Below, piece after piece: positions 53,327-63,000 of a stretch of 64,000 nt of DNA; the first letter of the stretch is position 1; the number at the start of each line of letters is the position of its first letter. The notes below the pieces were generated by a model. It saw only the letters and a list, made by a program, of their open reading frames with translations, searched no databases and was not told the DNA's origin. A program made the position numbers and the translations under genes. Location of the stretch: assembly GCF_022662575.1 (NCBI RefSeq), contig NZ_JALBFU010000004.1:143039-207038 (forward strand), given 5' to 3'. The stretch is from Luteimonas aquatica. GTDB lineage: Bacteria; Pseudomonadota; Gammaproteobacteria; Xanthomonadales; Xanthomonadaceae.

Positions 53327-54256
53327 ATGCACCGACGCGCCTTCCTCCGCTCCACCGCATCGCTCGCCGCCGCCGCGGCCGTGTCCCCGGCCGTCGCCAG
53401 GGCCGAGGCCGCCGGGCCGGCCGTCTCCGCCGGCGCGCCGTTCAAGCTCAAGTACGCGCCGCACCTGGGCATGTTCGAAGCCTCGGCGGGCAAGGATCCG
53501 GTCGCGCAGATCGAGTTCATGGCCAAGGCCGGCTTCCGCGCGTTCGAGGACAACGAGCTGATGGAGCGCCCGGTCGCCGAGCAGGAACGCATCGGCCAGG
53601 CGCTGGCGCGCGCGGGCATGACCATGGGCGTGTTCGTGATCGATGCCGGCGACAACTGGAAGGTGTCCTATGCCACCGGCAAGCCGGAGTTCCGCGAGGC
53701 CTTCGTCAGGACCTGCGGCGAGGCGGTGGCGGTGGCCAAGCGCGTGAACGCGAAATGGATGACCGTCGTGCCGGGCTTCTTCGACGCCAGCCTGCCGCCG
53801 GACATCCAGACCGCCCACGTGATCGATGCGATCCGCGCCGGCGCGAAAGTGCTCGAACCGCATGGCCTGACCATGGTGATGGAACCGCTCAGCGACCGGC
53901 CCGAACTCTTCCTGCGCACCTCGGCCCAGGCCTACGCGATCGCGCGCGCGGTCGACAGCCCCGCCTGCAAGATCCTCTACGACATCTATCACCTGCAGCG
54001 CAACGAGGGAAACCTGATCCGCCACATCGACCTGGCCTGGGACGAGATCGCCTATTTCCAGATCGGCGACGTGCCCGGGCGCAAGGAGCCGGGCACGGGC
54101 GAGATCAACTACCGCAACGTCTTCGCCCACATCCACGAGCGCATGGCAAAGGAAGGACGCGATTTCGTCTTCGGCATGGAGCACGGCAACGCGATGCCCG
54201 GCGCGGACGGGGAGCGGCGGGTGATCGAGGCCTACCGGCGGGCTGACGATTTCTGA
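53327..54256 (+). CDS. Exported hydroxypyruvate-isomerase-like TIM-barrel protein
   Basis: 309 residues. It starts at ATG 53327 with a twin-arginine signal (HRRAFLRSTASLAAAAAVSPAVARAEA), so export occurs in folded, metal-loaded form. The barrel contains YAPHLGMFEASAGKDPVAQIEFMAKAGFRAFEDNE, VNAKWMTVVPGF, GLTMVMEPLSDRPELFLR, KILYDIYHLQRNEGNLIRHI, YFQIGDVPGRKEPGTGEINYRNVF and FGMEHGNAMPG, as in the Hyi-like family. It is the last gene of the plus-strand operon, 50 bases after the cytoplasmic homologue. A periplasmic hydratase or isomerase acting on the elimination product of DUF1080 is the likely job. Confidence 0.83.
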   Translation: MHRRAFLRSTASLAAAAAVSPAVARAEAAGPAVSAGAPFKLKYAPHLGMFEASAGKDPVAQIEFMAKAGFRAFEDNELMERPVAEQERIGQALARAGMTMGVFVIDAGDNWKVSYATGKPEFREAFVRTCGEAVAVAKRVNAKWMTVVPGFFDASLPPDIQTAHVIDAIRAGAKVLEPHGLTMVMEPLSDRPELFLRTSAQAYAIARAVDSPACKILYDIYHLQRNEGNLIRHIDLAWDEIAYFQIGDVPGRKEPGTGEINYRNVFAHIHERMAKEGRDFVFGMEHGNAMPGADGERRVIEAYRRADDF

Positions 54257-54677
54257 CGGGGCCGCCGGGCCCGGCCAGGCGTCGCCGCCCATCAGGAATC
54301 TCTTTCCAGACAAGGACTTGGAGGAACAGGACAGGGAATGTGCTAGTGCGGAATGCGGGGGGCGGACGGCTGTGGTATTCAACGTCCGCAACTTGCAGGA
54401 CCGGATAGACCGCAACAGGGCCGAATGTCGCCTCGCAGGAGCGCGGCGTGGGCCGGGAAGTTGGATCGTTCTAAATCCGGGCGCACCGCCGCGCGACCTC
54501 GCCGGGGCATAGGCATGGGAAAGCGGGGCGTGGCATGCCCGGAGTGGCTGGACCATTAAACCATTGGCTGTTCTTTCGTCGGATAGACAGGCGCGCAACG
54601 GGTCCGGGCTCCAGGGCCGGCACCCGACGGGGCGCTCCATGACCGAAACCGCTCACTGACCTCCAAGGACCATCACC
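54257..54677. other. Intergenic region before the CBM32/PNGase F-like gene
   Basis: No convincing gene is found; small open frames here lack coding character. It contains the fourth GntR-type operator at 54543-54557, followed directly by a second half-site AAACCATTGG. Confidence 0.6.
54543..54557. promoter_or_regulatory. Candidate GntR operator 4 (CBM32/PNGase F-like gene)
   Basis: AGTGGCTGGACCATT differs from the operator 2 sequence at three positions and keeps GG-TGGACCATT; a further ACCATTGG half-site follows at 54560-54567. It lies 120 bases before the start of the CBM32 gene. Confidence 0.6.
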
Positions 54678-56195
54678 ATGCATTCCCAACCTCGCCCATC
54701 GCAGGCATGCCGCACGGCCGCAGCCGTCGGCCTCCTGCTCTGCACCGGCTTGGCCGGCACCGCGTCCGCGACCAACCTGGCCTTGAACAAGACCGCCACC
54801 GGCTCGACCGCCTGCAACAGCAACGAAGGCCCCGCCAAGGCGGTCAACGGCAGCGTCGGCGGCGGCAACAGCGACAAGTTCTGTTCCAGCGCCTCCAGCA
54901 AGTGGCTGCAGGTGGACCTGGGCAGCGCCCAGACCATCGCCAGCTTCGTGGTCAAGCACGCCGGCGCCGGCGGAGAGGCCGCCGCGTACAACACCAAGAA
55001 CTTCAACATCCAGACCTCGGCCAACGGCAGCAGCTGGAGCACGGCGGCCACGGTCAGCAACAACACCGCCAGCGTCACCACGCACAACATCGCCGCCACC
55101 AGCGCGCGCTACGCCCGGCTCAACATCACCACGCCGACGCAGACCAGCGACGCCGCGGCGCGCATCTACGAGTTCGAGGTGAACGACACCGCGGCGGCCG
55201 GCGAGCAGGTGGTGCAGGTGCTCGACCAGGTGCCGCAGTTCGGCATCTACCGCAGCACCGAGCCGACCACCTATACGCCGCCGGCCGGCGTGCTGATGTG
55301 GAAGCGCGGCACCGAGTACGCGCGCAAGCTCAGCGACGCGGAGAAGGCCAAGATCGGCGACGACGTCGCGCTGCGCATCACCTACCATGCCCAGTGCGAT
55401 CCCTACGACCGCTTCGCTTCGGCCTTCTTCATCAGCATGCCCAAGGGCGTCGCGCCGACCGTCGACACGCCGCGCGTGACCTTCACCGATTTCATCTCGC
55501 CCTTCAGCGACATGTACCAGGGCGCCAAGGCCACCCGCGTCTATCCCGATGCGCCGATGGATCCGTATGCGGCCGCGCTGGCCAACCCCGACCGCGACAT
55601 CTGGGTCGGCATCAGCGGCGGTTCCAACCCGCAGTACGGCGGGGACGCCTGCGAGACGCACGTTCCCAAGGTGACCGATCCGGCGATCGCCGAGGTGGGC
55701 TTCAAGTACTCGCTGGCGCTGGTGTCGACCAAGCCCTTCACCGCCGGCGGCGATCCCGACGTGATCAGCTTCCTGTCCCGCTCCGACGAGAAGGACGACA
55801 ACATCACCACCGGCACCGCCTCGCACAGCGCGAACCTCGGCATCGCCACGCTGGCGGTGAGCATCGCCGGCTACGGCGCGTCCTCCGGCGGACAGGAGTA
55901 CACCAACACCAGCATCAGCGTGAAGTTCAACGGCGCGCAGATCGCCACCTTCAGCACCAAGATCGACTGCGCCAGCTACGAGCAGTACAGTCCGCGCGGC
56001 AACCCGGGCATCTTCCGCAACAACAACACCACCAACCCGCGCAGCTGGTGCCCGGGCGCGCTGGTGCCGATGCGCTATTTCGACCTGGGCAACATCACCG
56101 GCAAGACCCTGCAGTTCGCCCTGGGCGTCGGCAACGCCTCGCCGTGGACCAGCGATTCGGTCTACCGCACCAGCATCAGCGTCCTGGAGCACTGA
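54678..56195 (+). CDS. Exported CBM32 protein with PNGase F-like C-terminal region
   Basis: 505 residues; AAGGA upstream. A signal peptide (AAVGLLLCTGLAGTASA) precedes an F5/8 type C (CBM32) domain at about residues 32-172 (NLALNKTATGSTACNSNEGPAKAVNG, WLQVDLGSAQTIASFVVKHAG, YARLNITTPT). The following 330 residues show weak but ordered resemblance to peptide-N-glycosidase F. ITYHAQCDPYDRFASAFFI corresponds to the stretch with the catalytic Asp and WDRYANVYV, and the end RSWCPGALVPMRYFDL corresponds to the conserved WCPGMAVPTR motif. The equivalent of one secondary active-site Glu is not seen. It follows the GntR-type site and precedes a receptor gene. It could release N-glycans, or only bind them. 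Confidence 0.72.
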   Translation: MHSQPRPSQACRTAAAVGLLLCTGLAGTASATNLALNKTATGSTACNSNEGPAKAVNGSVGGGNSDKFCSSASSKWLQVDLGSAQTIASFVVKHAGAGGEAAAYNTKNFNIQTSANGSSWSTAATVSNNTASVTTHNIAATSARYARLNITTPTQTSDAAARIYEFEVNDTAAAGEQVVQVLDQVPQFGIYRSTEPTTYTPPAGVLMWKRGTEYARKLSDAEKAKIGDDVALRITYHAQCDPYDRFASAFFISMPKGVAPTVDTPRVTFTDFISPFSDMYQGAKATRVYPDAPMDPYAAALANPDRDIWVGISGGSNPQYGGDACETHVPKVTDPAIAEVGFKYSLALVSTKPFTAGGDPDVISFLSRSDEKDDNITTGTASHSANLGIATLAVSIAGYGASSGGQEYTNTSISVKFNGAQIATFSTKIDCASYEQYSPRGNPGIFRNNNTTNPRSWCPGALVPMRYFDLGNITGKTLQFALGVGNASPWTSDSVYRTSISVLEH

Positions 56196-56393
56196 GGCCT
56201 CGCGCGATGCCGGCCGGAGTCCGCTCCGGCCGGCATCCGCCAGGATCGAGCAAGGCCGCCGCGGCCGACAGGGGGGTGCGGCGGAGACGGAACGGCGGCG
56301 GCCACGGCGGACGCCGCGGGAGAGACCGGGCGCATCGCGCGCCTTCGCAACGCGGGCACTGCCGTCCCGCGCTTCACGAGATTCGACCGGGGA

Positions 56394-59300
56394 ATGACCA
56401 TGCCAGACATGCCACTGCGTACCGCGCTCCTCAGCGCACTCGCCCTTGCGCCGTTCGCGCCTTCCGCGGCGTTCGCCCAGGACGCGCCCGAGGCGAAAAA
56501 AGCGCCGGCGGACCTGGAAAAGATCGTCGTCACCGGATCGCGCATCGCGCGCGCCCAGGTCGAGGGGCCGACGCCGGTCACGGTCATCACCGCCGAGGAC
56601 ATGCGCAAGCAGGGCTTCGTCACCATCCACGACGCGCTGTCCTCGCTCACCGAGGCCACCGGCTACGTGGAGAGCGATGCCGGCTGGGGCTCGCACACCA
56701 GCAACGCCAGTCCCCTGAACCTGCGCAACATGGGGCCGGGACGCAGCCTGCTGCTGATCAACGGCCATCGCGCCGCCGACTATCCGCTGCCCTACGGCGG
56801 GCGCAGCAACTTCCAGAACTTCACCAACATCCCGAGCGCGGCGGTGGAGCGCATCGAGGTGCTGGCCTCGGGCGCCTCGGCGATCTACGGCTCGGACGCG
56901 ATCGCCGGCGTCATCAACGTGGTGCTGAAGAAGGGCTACGTCGGCGACGAATTCCGCATCAAGGCCGGCGGCGCCACCAACGGCGGCCGCGCGCTGGTGG
57001 ACGCGTCGTGGGCGGGCGGACGCGCCGGCGAGAAGTGGAGCCTGACCTACGCCGCGCAGTACCTCAAGCGCGATCCGCTCTTCGCCGGCGAGCGCGACTT
57101 CCTCGATTCGGAGAACGACGCCGGCTGGCTGGCATGGGACGAGGCCTCGCGCGCGCGCGGCAACCGTTTCAACAACTACTACGACACCGCGCGGTTGAGC
57201 CTGCTCGACGGCAGCAACCGGCGCATCTCGCCGCCGCCGGGCGCCTGCGAGAACCCGGGCTTCGGCGGCGTGCCCCAGCGCTGGGACTTCCGCCTGTACG
57301 ACAACGCCACCGATACGCTGGGGCCCTCGCTCGGTCAGTACTGCGCCAACGGCAAGTTCCCGCACAACTGGACGATCCGCGACGGCGAGGAGAGCGCCTC
57401 GCTCTACCTCTACGGCACCTACGACTTCAGCGACCGCCTGCAGGGCTGGGCCAGCGTGATGGCCTTCGACAGCGAAGGCACCAGCAGCATCGGCGATTTC
57501 GGCATGGGCTACGTGCCGCAGGTCAAATGGTACGACTCCGAGATCGGCGCCTACGTGGAGGGCAAGCGTTTCTTCACCCGCCAGGAGATCGGCGACGCGC
57601 TGACCTACAGCAACGAGCGTTCCTACGACTACGCCCTCGGCCTGAAGGGCACGCTCTTCGAGCGGTTCGACTGGGAAGCCTCGGTCGACCACGCCGAATA
57701 CGAGGTCAAGAAGAGCTACCCGGCCGCGGTGCCGGCGCTGGTCAACGACTTCTACCTCGGGCCGCGCCTGGGCGTGACCGACGCCAGCTATGCCGGCGTG
57801 CCGGTGGGCACGCCGATCCACGCCGTGGACGTCAATCGCTTCTTCACGCCGATCACCCGGCGCGACTGGGAATCGATGTCGACCCACGGCCACGATCGCG
57901 CGCGCTCCAAGGTCGACCAGGTGCAGCTGGTGGTGTCCGGCGATCTCTTCCAGGGCTGGGCGGGGCCGATCAGCTTCGCCGCCGTCGGCGAATGGGCCGA
58001 GCAGAGCTATGCGCTGCGTCCCGACCCCAGGACCGTGCCGACCCTGGAGCAGAACGCGAACGAGCCGCAGCGCCGGCTCGACAATCTGTTCGTCACCGAT
58101 TTCGGCAGCCCCTACTACGGCTTCGACCTCGGCGGCGGCTCGCGCAAGCGCTGGGCGGTGGGTTCCGAGTTCCGCGTGCCGGTCTGGGACAGCAAGACGC
58201 CGGGCATCGGCTCGGCGACCATGAGCCTGGCCGGCCGCTACGACAACTATACGCAGACGCTCGACGCCGCCAAGTCGACCTGGATGGCGGGCGTGGAATG
58301 GCGGCCGCTGGACAACCTGCTGGTGCGCGGCTCCTACGCGACCAGCTTCCGGGCCCCGGACATGCACTACGTCTACGCCCAGGGCGGCCAGTCGTACCGC
58401 GGCATCCTCGACCGCCTGCGCTGCGGCCAGCAGGGCAAGTACGGCAACTGCTACCCGCAGGACGGCGACAGCGATCCGGCCACCAGCACCAGCTACCGCA
58501 GCATCACCACCCGCCAGGGCTCGCCGCTGCTCGAATACGAGAACGGCGAATCGTGGACGGCCGGCGTGGTCTGGGACGCCACGCGCGACCTTTCGCTGAG
58601 CCTGGACTACTGGAACATCGACCTGCGCGACATCATCGAGGAGATCAGCACCGACGACATCCTCGCTGGCGAACTGGGCTGCGCCCTGGGACGCAAGGAC
58701 GACGGCTCGCCGTACACCGATCCGGCGACCGGCCGGCCGCCGAGCGGCGAGTTCTGCGACTTCATCGCCTCGCGCATCGAGCGCAACGGCCCCAACGGCG
58801 CCATCACCGCCGTGCGCGAGGGCCCGATCAACCGCGCCGGGCGCAGGACCAGCGGCGTCGACTTCTCCGGCCGCTACCGCCTGGAGACCGACCGCTTCGG
58901 CAACTTCACCTTCGGCCTGAACTACACCAACGTGCTCAAGGTGGAGACCAAGCAGTTCGAGGCCTCGCCATGGAGCGAAGGCGCGCCCGGCGCGCCGGAC
59001 GACGGCTACCACACCAAGACCACCGCGACACTGGGCTGGGAGCGCGGCGACTTCAACGCCACGCTGTTCGCCACCAAGCGCTCGGACTATCGCGGCAGCA
59101 ACTGGGGCGGCTGCGTGCCGTTCGACAACGGCGAGCGCGGCACGGCGATCGACGACCGCACCTGCGTCGGCACCGATGCGACCAGCTCCAACTACGGCAA
59201 GACCGCCGAGCGCTATTTCGATCGCGTGAAGCGGCCGTGGCTGTTCAACCTCTCGGCGCGCTATCTCTTCGACGAGCGGGTGTCGGTGGGCCTGTACGTC

Positions 59301-59420
59301 AACGACCTGCTCGACAACGCCGGGCACAAGGACCGCTACGCCGGGGACTACGAGTTCGGCGCGACCGACTACGCCATCGGCCGGGAAGTCGCCCTGGAGT
59401 TCGTCTACAAGCTGAAATGA
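56394..59420 (+). CDS. TonB-dependent outer-membrane receptor, probable N-glycan uptake
   Basis: 1008 residues. A signal peptide (LLSALALAPFAPSAAFAQ) is followed by a TonB-box-like LEKIVVTGSRIARAQ, plug motifs (TPVTVITAEDMRKQGFVTIHDALSSL, NLRNMGPGRSLLLINGHRAADYPLP, IEVLASGASAIYGSDAIAGVINVVLKKGY) and a long barrel that ends in ALEFVYKLK. It lies 198 bases after the CBM32/PNGase F-like gene on the same strand and is the second receptor in the window. By position it serves uptake of the oligosaccharides freed by the PNGase and fucosidase set. Confidence 0.9.
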   Translation: MTMPDMPLRTALLSALALAPFAPSAAFAQDAPEAKKAPADLEKIVVTGSRIARAQVEGPTPVTVITAEDMRKQGFVTIHDALSSLTEATGYVESDAGWGSHTSNASPLNLRNMGPGRSLLLINGHRAADYPLPYGGRSNFQNFTNIPSAAVERIEVLASGASAIYGSDAIAGVINVVLKKGYVGDEFRIKAGGATNGGRALVDASWAGGRAGEKWSLTYAAQYLKRDPLFAGERDFLDSENDAGWLAWDEASRARGNRFNNYYDTARLSLLDGSNRRISPPPGACENPGFGGVPQRWDFRLYDNATDTLGPSLGQYCANGKFPHNWTIRDGEESASLYLYGTYDFSDRLQGWASVMAFDSEGTSSIGDFGMGYVPQVKWYDSEIGAYVEGKRFFTRQEIGDALTYSNERSYDYALGLKGTLFERFDWEASVDHAEYEVKKSYPAAVPALVNDFYLGPRLGVTDASYAGVPVGTPIHAVDVNRFFTPITRRDWESMSTHGHDRARSKVDQVQLVVSGDLFQGWAGPISFAAVGEWAEQSYALRPDPRTVPTLEQNANEPQRRLDNLFVTDFGSPYYGFDLGGGSRKRWAVGSEFRVPVWDSKTPGIGSATMSLAGRYDNYTQTLDAAKSTWMAGVEWRPLDNLLVRGSYATSFRAPDMHYVYAQGGQSYRGILDRLRCGQQGKYGNCYPQDGDSDPATSTSYRSITTRQGSPLLEYENGESWTAGVVWDATRDLSLSLDYWNIDLRDIIEEISTDDILAGELGCALGRKDDGSPYTDPATGRPPSGEFCDFIASRIERNGPNGAITAVREGPINRAGRRTSGVDFSGRYRLETDRFGNFTFGLNYTNVLKVETKQFEASPWSEGAPGAPDDGYHTKTTATLGWERGDFNATLFATKRSDYRGSNWGGCVPFDNGERGTAIDDRTCVGTDATSSNYGKTAERYFDRVKRPWLFNLSARYLFDERVSVGLYVNDLLDNAGHKDRYAGDYEFGATDYAIGREVALEFVYKLK

Positions 59421-59450
59421 GACGCGCGTCTTAAAACGGCGCCGCTCCGG

Positions 59451-59471
59451 CACGCCGGCATCGCCGGCGTG
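59451..59471 (+). terminator. Hairpin after the receptor gene
   Basis: A perfect 9-bp stem CACGCCGGC / GCCGGCGTG with loop ATC lies 30 bases after the receptor stop. There is no T-run, so it may be a terminator of weak type or only an mRNA 3'-end stabiliser. Confidence 0.5.
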
Positions 59472-59634
59472 TCCTGTTCAGCCTCAAGGCCGTGGCCAAT
59501 CCATTCAGGCACTTACGACGCCGGGACGGGCGCCGGGATCAGGCGCCCGCCCGCGCCGCCGCGCGATGTCCTGTCGTCTCCCCTCGACGCGAAAAAGACA
59601 TCAACGGAAATATCGTGCCAAGGCAATGGGTCGT

Positions 59635-59970
59635 TCACAGGCTTGCGTGCTCGAGGATCTCCTGTCCCATCAGCGTGCAGCCGCGCGCCGGTTCGGCATA
59701 GATCAGGCGCATCCGGTACGACCCCTTGTAGACGTGACCCCATACTTCGAGCACGGTGAATTTTTGTTTCCGGTTGGCGGGATTGCGCAAGGGAATGCGC
59801 TGAGTGACGGTAGGATCGATCGCGATGCGGTCGTCCTCTCCGACATGAAAAGTCAGTAACCGTTTCGCCTGCAAACGTGCTTCGTCCGCGCAATCAGGCT
59901 CGGCGGCGAAGCACATGTTGCTGAGTGCAATGAGTCCTAGGAAAGGCACCGCCTTACGCACGATAGACAT
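59635..59970 (-). CDS. Periplasmic protein, probable immunity protein for the adjacent T4SS effector
   Basis: 111 residues with GGAG eight bases before the ATG. A signal peptide (VRKAVPFLGLIALSNMCFA) leaves a mature protein of about 90 residues with two cysteines (PDC, RGC), probably one disulfide, and a beta-rich pattern (FTVLEVWGHVYKGSYRMRLIYAE). It is divergent to the effector gene, 55 bases away. Effectors of the Xanthomonadales T4SS act on the cell wall in the periplasm of rivals, and their immunity partners are small periplasmic or lipoproteins encoded next to them, so this gene is the best candidate. I do not recognise a family, and the head-to-head order is less usual than a co-directional one. 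Confidence 0.6.
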   Translation of the reverse strand: MSIVRKAVPFLGLIALSNMCFAAEPDCADEARLQAKRLLTFHVGEDDRIAIDPTVTQRIPLRNPANRKQKFTVLEVWGHVYKGSYRMRLIYAEPARGCTLMGQEILEHASL

Positions 59971-60025
59971 ATGTCGTTCTCCGGAAGGCACATCAATCAC
60001 CGATCGAAACCTATGAGGTTCCGTT

Positions 60026-63000
60026 ATGAATGTCCAGCGCCGAATGCCCGATGCTCCGCTTTCGCCCGCGCCTTCCACCGGCGGTCTCACCGCCGAGCAA
60101 GTCCAGCAGATCGCACCCAATCTTAGCGCCGAGCGTGCCGCGCAACTCGCCGGCCCCTTGACGCAGGCGATGGTGGCCGCCGAGGCCAACACGCCGCAGC
60201 GCCAATCGATGTTCCTGGCGCAGCTGGCGCAGGAAACGGACGGCTTCAACACCATGGAGGAGTACGCCAGCGGCGCCGACTACGAAGGGCGCGCGGACCT
60301 CGGCAATACCGAGCCCGGCGATGGCGAACGCTTCAAGGGACGCGGCTTCATCCAGCTCACCGGACGCGCCAACTATGCGGCCGCCAGCGAGGCGCTGGGC
60401 GTGGATCTGGTGGGCAACCCGGAACTGGCGAGCGATCCGGACGTCGCGGCGAAGACGGCGGCGTGGTACTGGCAGCAGCGCGACATCAACAGCGCCGCCG
60501 ACGCCGGCAATTTCGAGGAAGTCACCCGCCGCATCAACGGCGGCCTCAACGGCATCGATGCGCGCCGTGCCTATCACGAGCGCGCGCAGACGGCGCTCGG
60601 CGACGGCGTGACCCTGCCGTCGCAGACGCAGGACACCACGACCGCGCCGACGCAGGGCAACCCGTCCACGCCCGCCCAGGACACCGGCGGCCAGACGCCC
60701 GCATCGCCCGGCACCGGCGGACAGACGCCCGCGCCCGGCGGCCAGACGCCTGCCGCGGGGCAGTCCGGCGGCAACAACGGGACGACGGATACCACGACCA
60801 CCGATTCGGGCGCGAACACCGGTGCCGAAGAGGCCGTCGGCCCCAACCTCGACCGCAACGACTGGTACAAGTCGCAGCCGGGCAACTGGCAGTGCGGCCC
60901 GACCTCCTTGACGATGGCCATGTCGTCGTGGGGCATGCGCCCCTCGAACGACGCCACCTTGAACGAGATGATCAACCTGACCGGCGCCAACGAGAACGAC
61001 GGCGTTCCGGGCAATGCCTCGCTGGTCGCCGACGCGGCGAAGAAAGCAGGCATGGAGTCGAGTTACAACCCGGACGGCTCGGCGGCCGCGGTGGGCGCGG
61101 CGATCGATCGCGGCCACAGCGTCGTGCTCAATGGCGGCCTGCCGGGCGGCGGCGGCCACTTCATCTACGTGGCGGGCAAGGACGAACAGGGCAACTTCGT
61201 CGTCGGCGATCCCGCGCGCCAGAACGTCACCAGCATGACGCCGCAGGAACTGGAAGCCTTCTCCTACGCCAACCCCGGCGAGCATCCCAACGGATTCGCC
61301 GAGGTCTGGCGCGAGGGCCAGACCAAGCAGCAGAAGCCCGAGGCCGAGACGCAAGCGACCGACACGCAGAAGCAGGACACGCAGCAGCAGCAGACGCAGC
61401 AGCAGGGCGTTCCTTCGGCCGAGCAGTCGCAGCCCAAGCAGGACGCCTCCGAACAGCCGGGCACGTCGCAACAGCAGACCACGCAGCCTGGCCAGCAGTC
61501 GCCTTCGACCACGCAGACGCAGCAGCCCGGCGACACGTCATCGCAGCAGGTGCCCACCTACACGCCCTACGAGGTCAAGAACAGCTCGGGAACGGTGATC
61601 AACGATCCGAGCCAGCTGGAACAGCACCACGATGGCCAGACCACGCGCACGCGCGGCGCGGAGTACGGCTTGCCGCAGGAGCTCAGCGTGAACGATGTGG
61701 TGCTCGGCAACGGCAGCAACGCCGAGCAGCAGAAGATTCCGTCGCCGATGGCGGGCGAGGTGATGTTCGCCGGCGACTACGGCGGCGGCGCCGGCAATTC
61801 GGTGATCCTCAAGGGCGACGACGGCCGGCTGGCGTACATGTATCACATGTCCGAAGTGGACGTGCAGAAGGGCCAGCGCGTCGAATACGGGCAGACCCTC
61901 GGCAACCAGGGCAACACCGGCGATTCGCAGGGCGCGCACGTGCATATCGAGGCGCCCAAGGACGTGACGGACGCCTGGGTGACCGATCTCAACGACGGTC
62001 GCTTCGATCGCCAGAACAAGCAGCAGGACGTGGCGGCGAACGAGAAGCCGGGCGACACGACGCAAAACCAGAGCGCTTCGCCCGCGCAGACCCAGCCGCA
62101 GGAAACGCAGGCCCAGCAAGCGCAGCCGCAGACCGCGCAGGCGCAGCAGGCGCCGTCGCAGGAAACACAGGCGCAGCAAGCGCAGCCGCAGGCCGCGCAG
62201 GCGCAGCAGACGCCGACGCAGGAAACGCAGGCCCAGCAAGCGCAGCCGCAGCCCGCGCAGGCGCAGCAGCCGCCGTCGCAGGAAACACAGGCCCAGCAAG
62301 CGCAGCCGCAGACCGCGCAGGCGCAGCAGACGCCGTCGCAGGAAACACAGGCCCAGCAAGCGCAGCCGCAGGCCGCGCAGGCGCAGCAGACGCCGTCGCA
62401 GGAAACGCAGGCCCAGCACGCGCAGCCGCAGACCGCGCAGGCGCAGCAGACGCCGACGCAGGAAACGCAGGCCCAGCAAGCGCAGCCGCAGCCCGCGCAG
62501 GCGCAGCAGCCGCCGTCGCAGGAAACACAGGCCCAGCAAGCGCAGCCGCAGCCCGCGCAGGCGCAGCAGCCGCCGTCGCAGGAAACACAGGCCCAGCAAG
62601 CGCAGCCGCAGCCCGCGCAGGCGCAGCAGCCGCCGTCGCAGGAAACACAGGCCCAGCAAGCGCAGCCGCAGCCCGCGCAGGCGCAGCAGCCGCCGTCGCA
62701 GGAAACACAGGCCCAGCAAGCGCAGCCGCAGACCGCGCAGGCGCAGCAGACGCCGTCGCAGGAGACGCAGGCTCAGCAAGCGCAGCCGCAGACCGCGCAG
62801 GCGCAGCAGGCGCCGTCGCTGGAAACGCAGACGCAGCAAGCGCCGCCGCAGACCGCGCAGGCGCAGCTGGCGCCGGCGCAGGAAACGCAGACGCAGCACG
62901 CGCAGCCGCAGACCGCGCAGGCGGAGCAGACGCCGTCGCAGGAAACGCAGGCCCAGCACGCGCAGCCGCAGCCCGCGCCGGCGCAGCAGACGCCGTCGCA

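Noticed and set aside
54318..54559. Small open frames in the gap before the CBM32 gene
   Set aside because: They are overlapping, have no ribosome binding site or domain, and cover an operator.
54471..59453. Long minus-strand open frame opposite the CBM32 protein and receptor genes
   Set aside because: The product has no family features, and the plus strand carries two clear proteins with signal peptides and conserved motifs.
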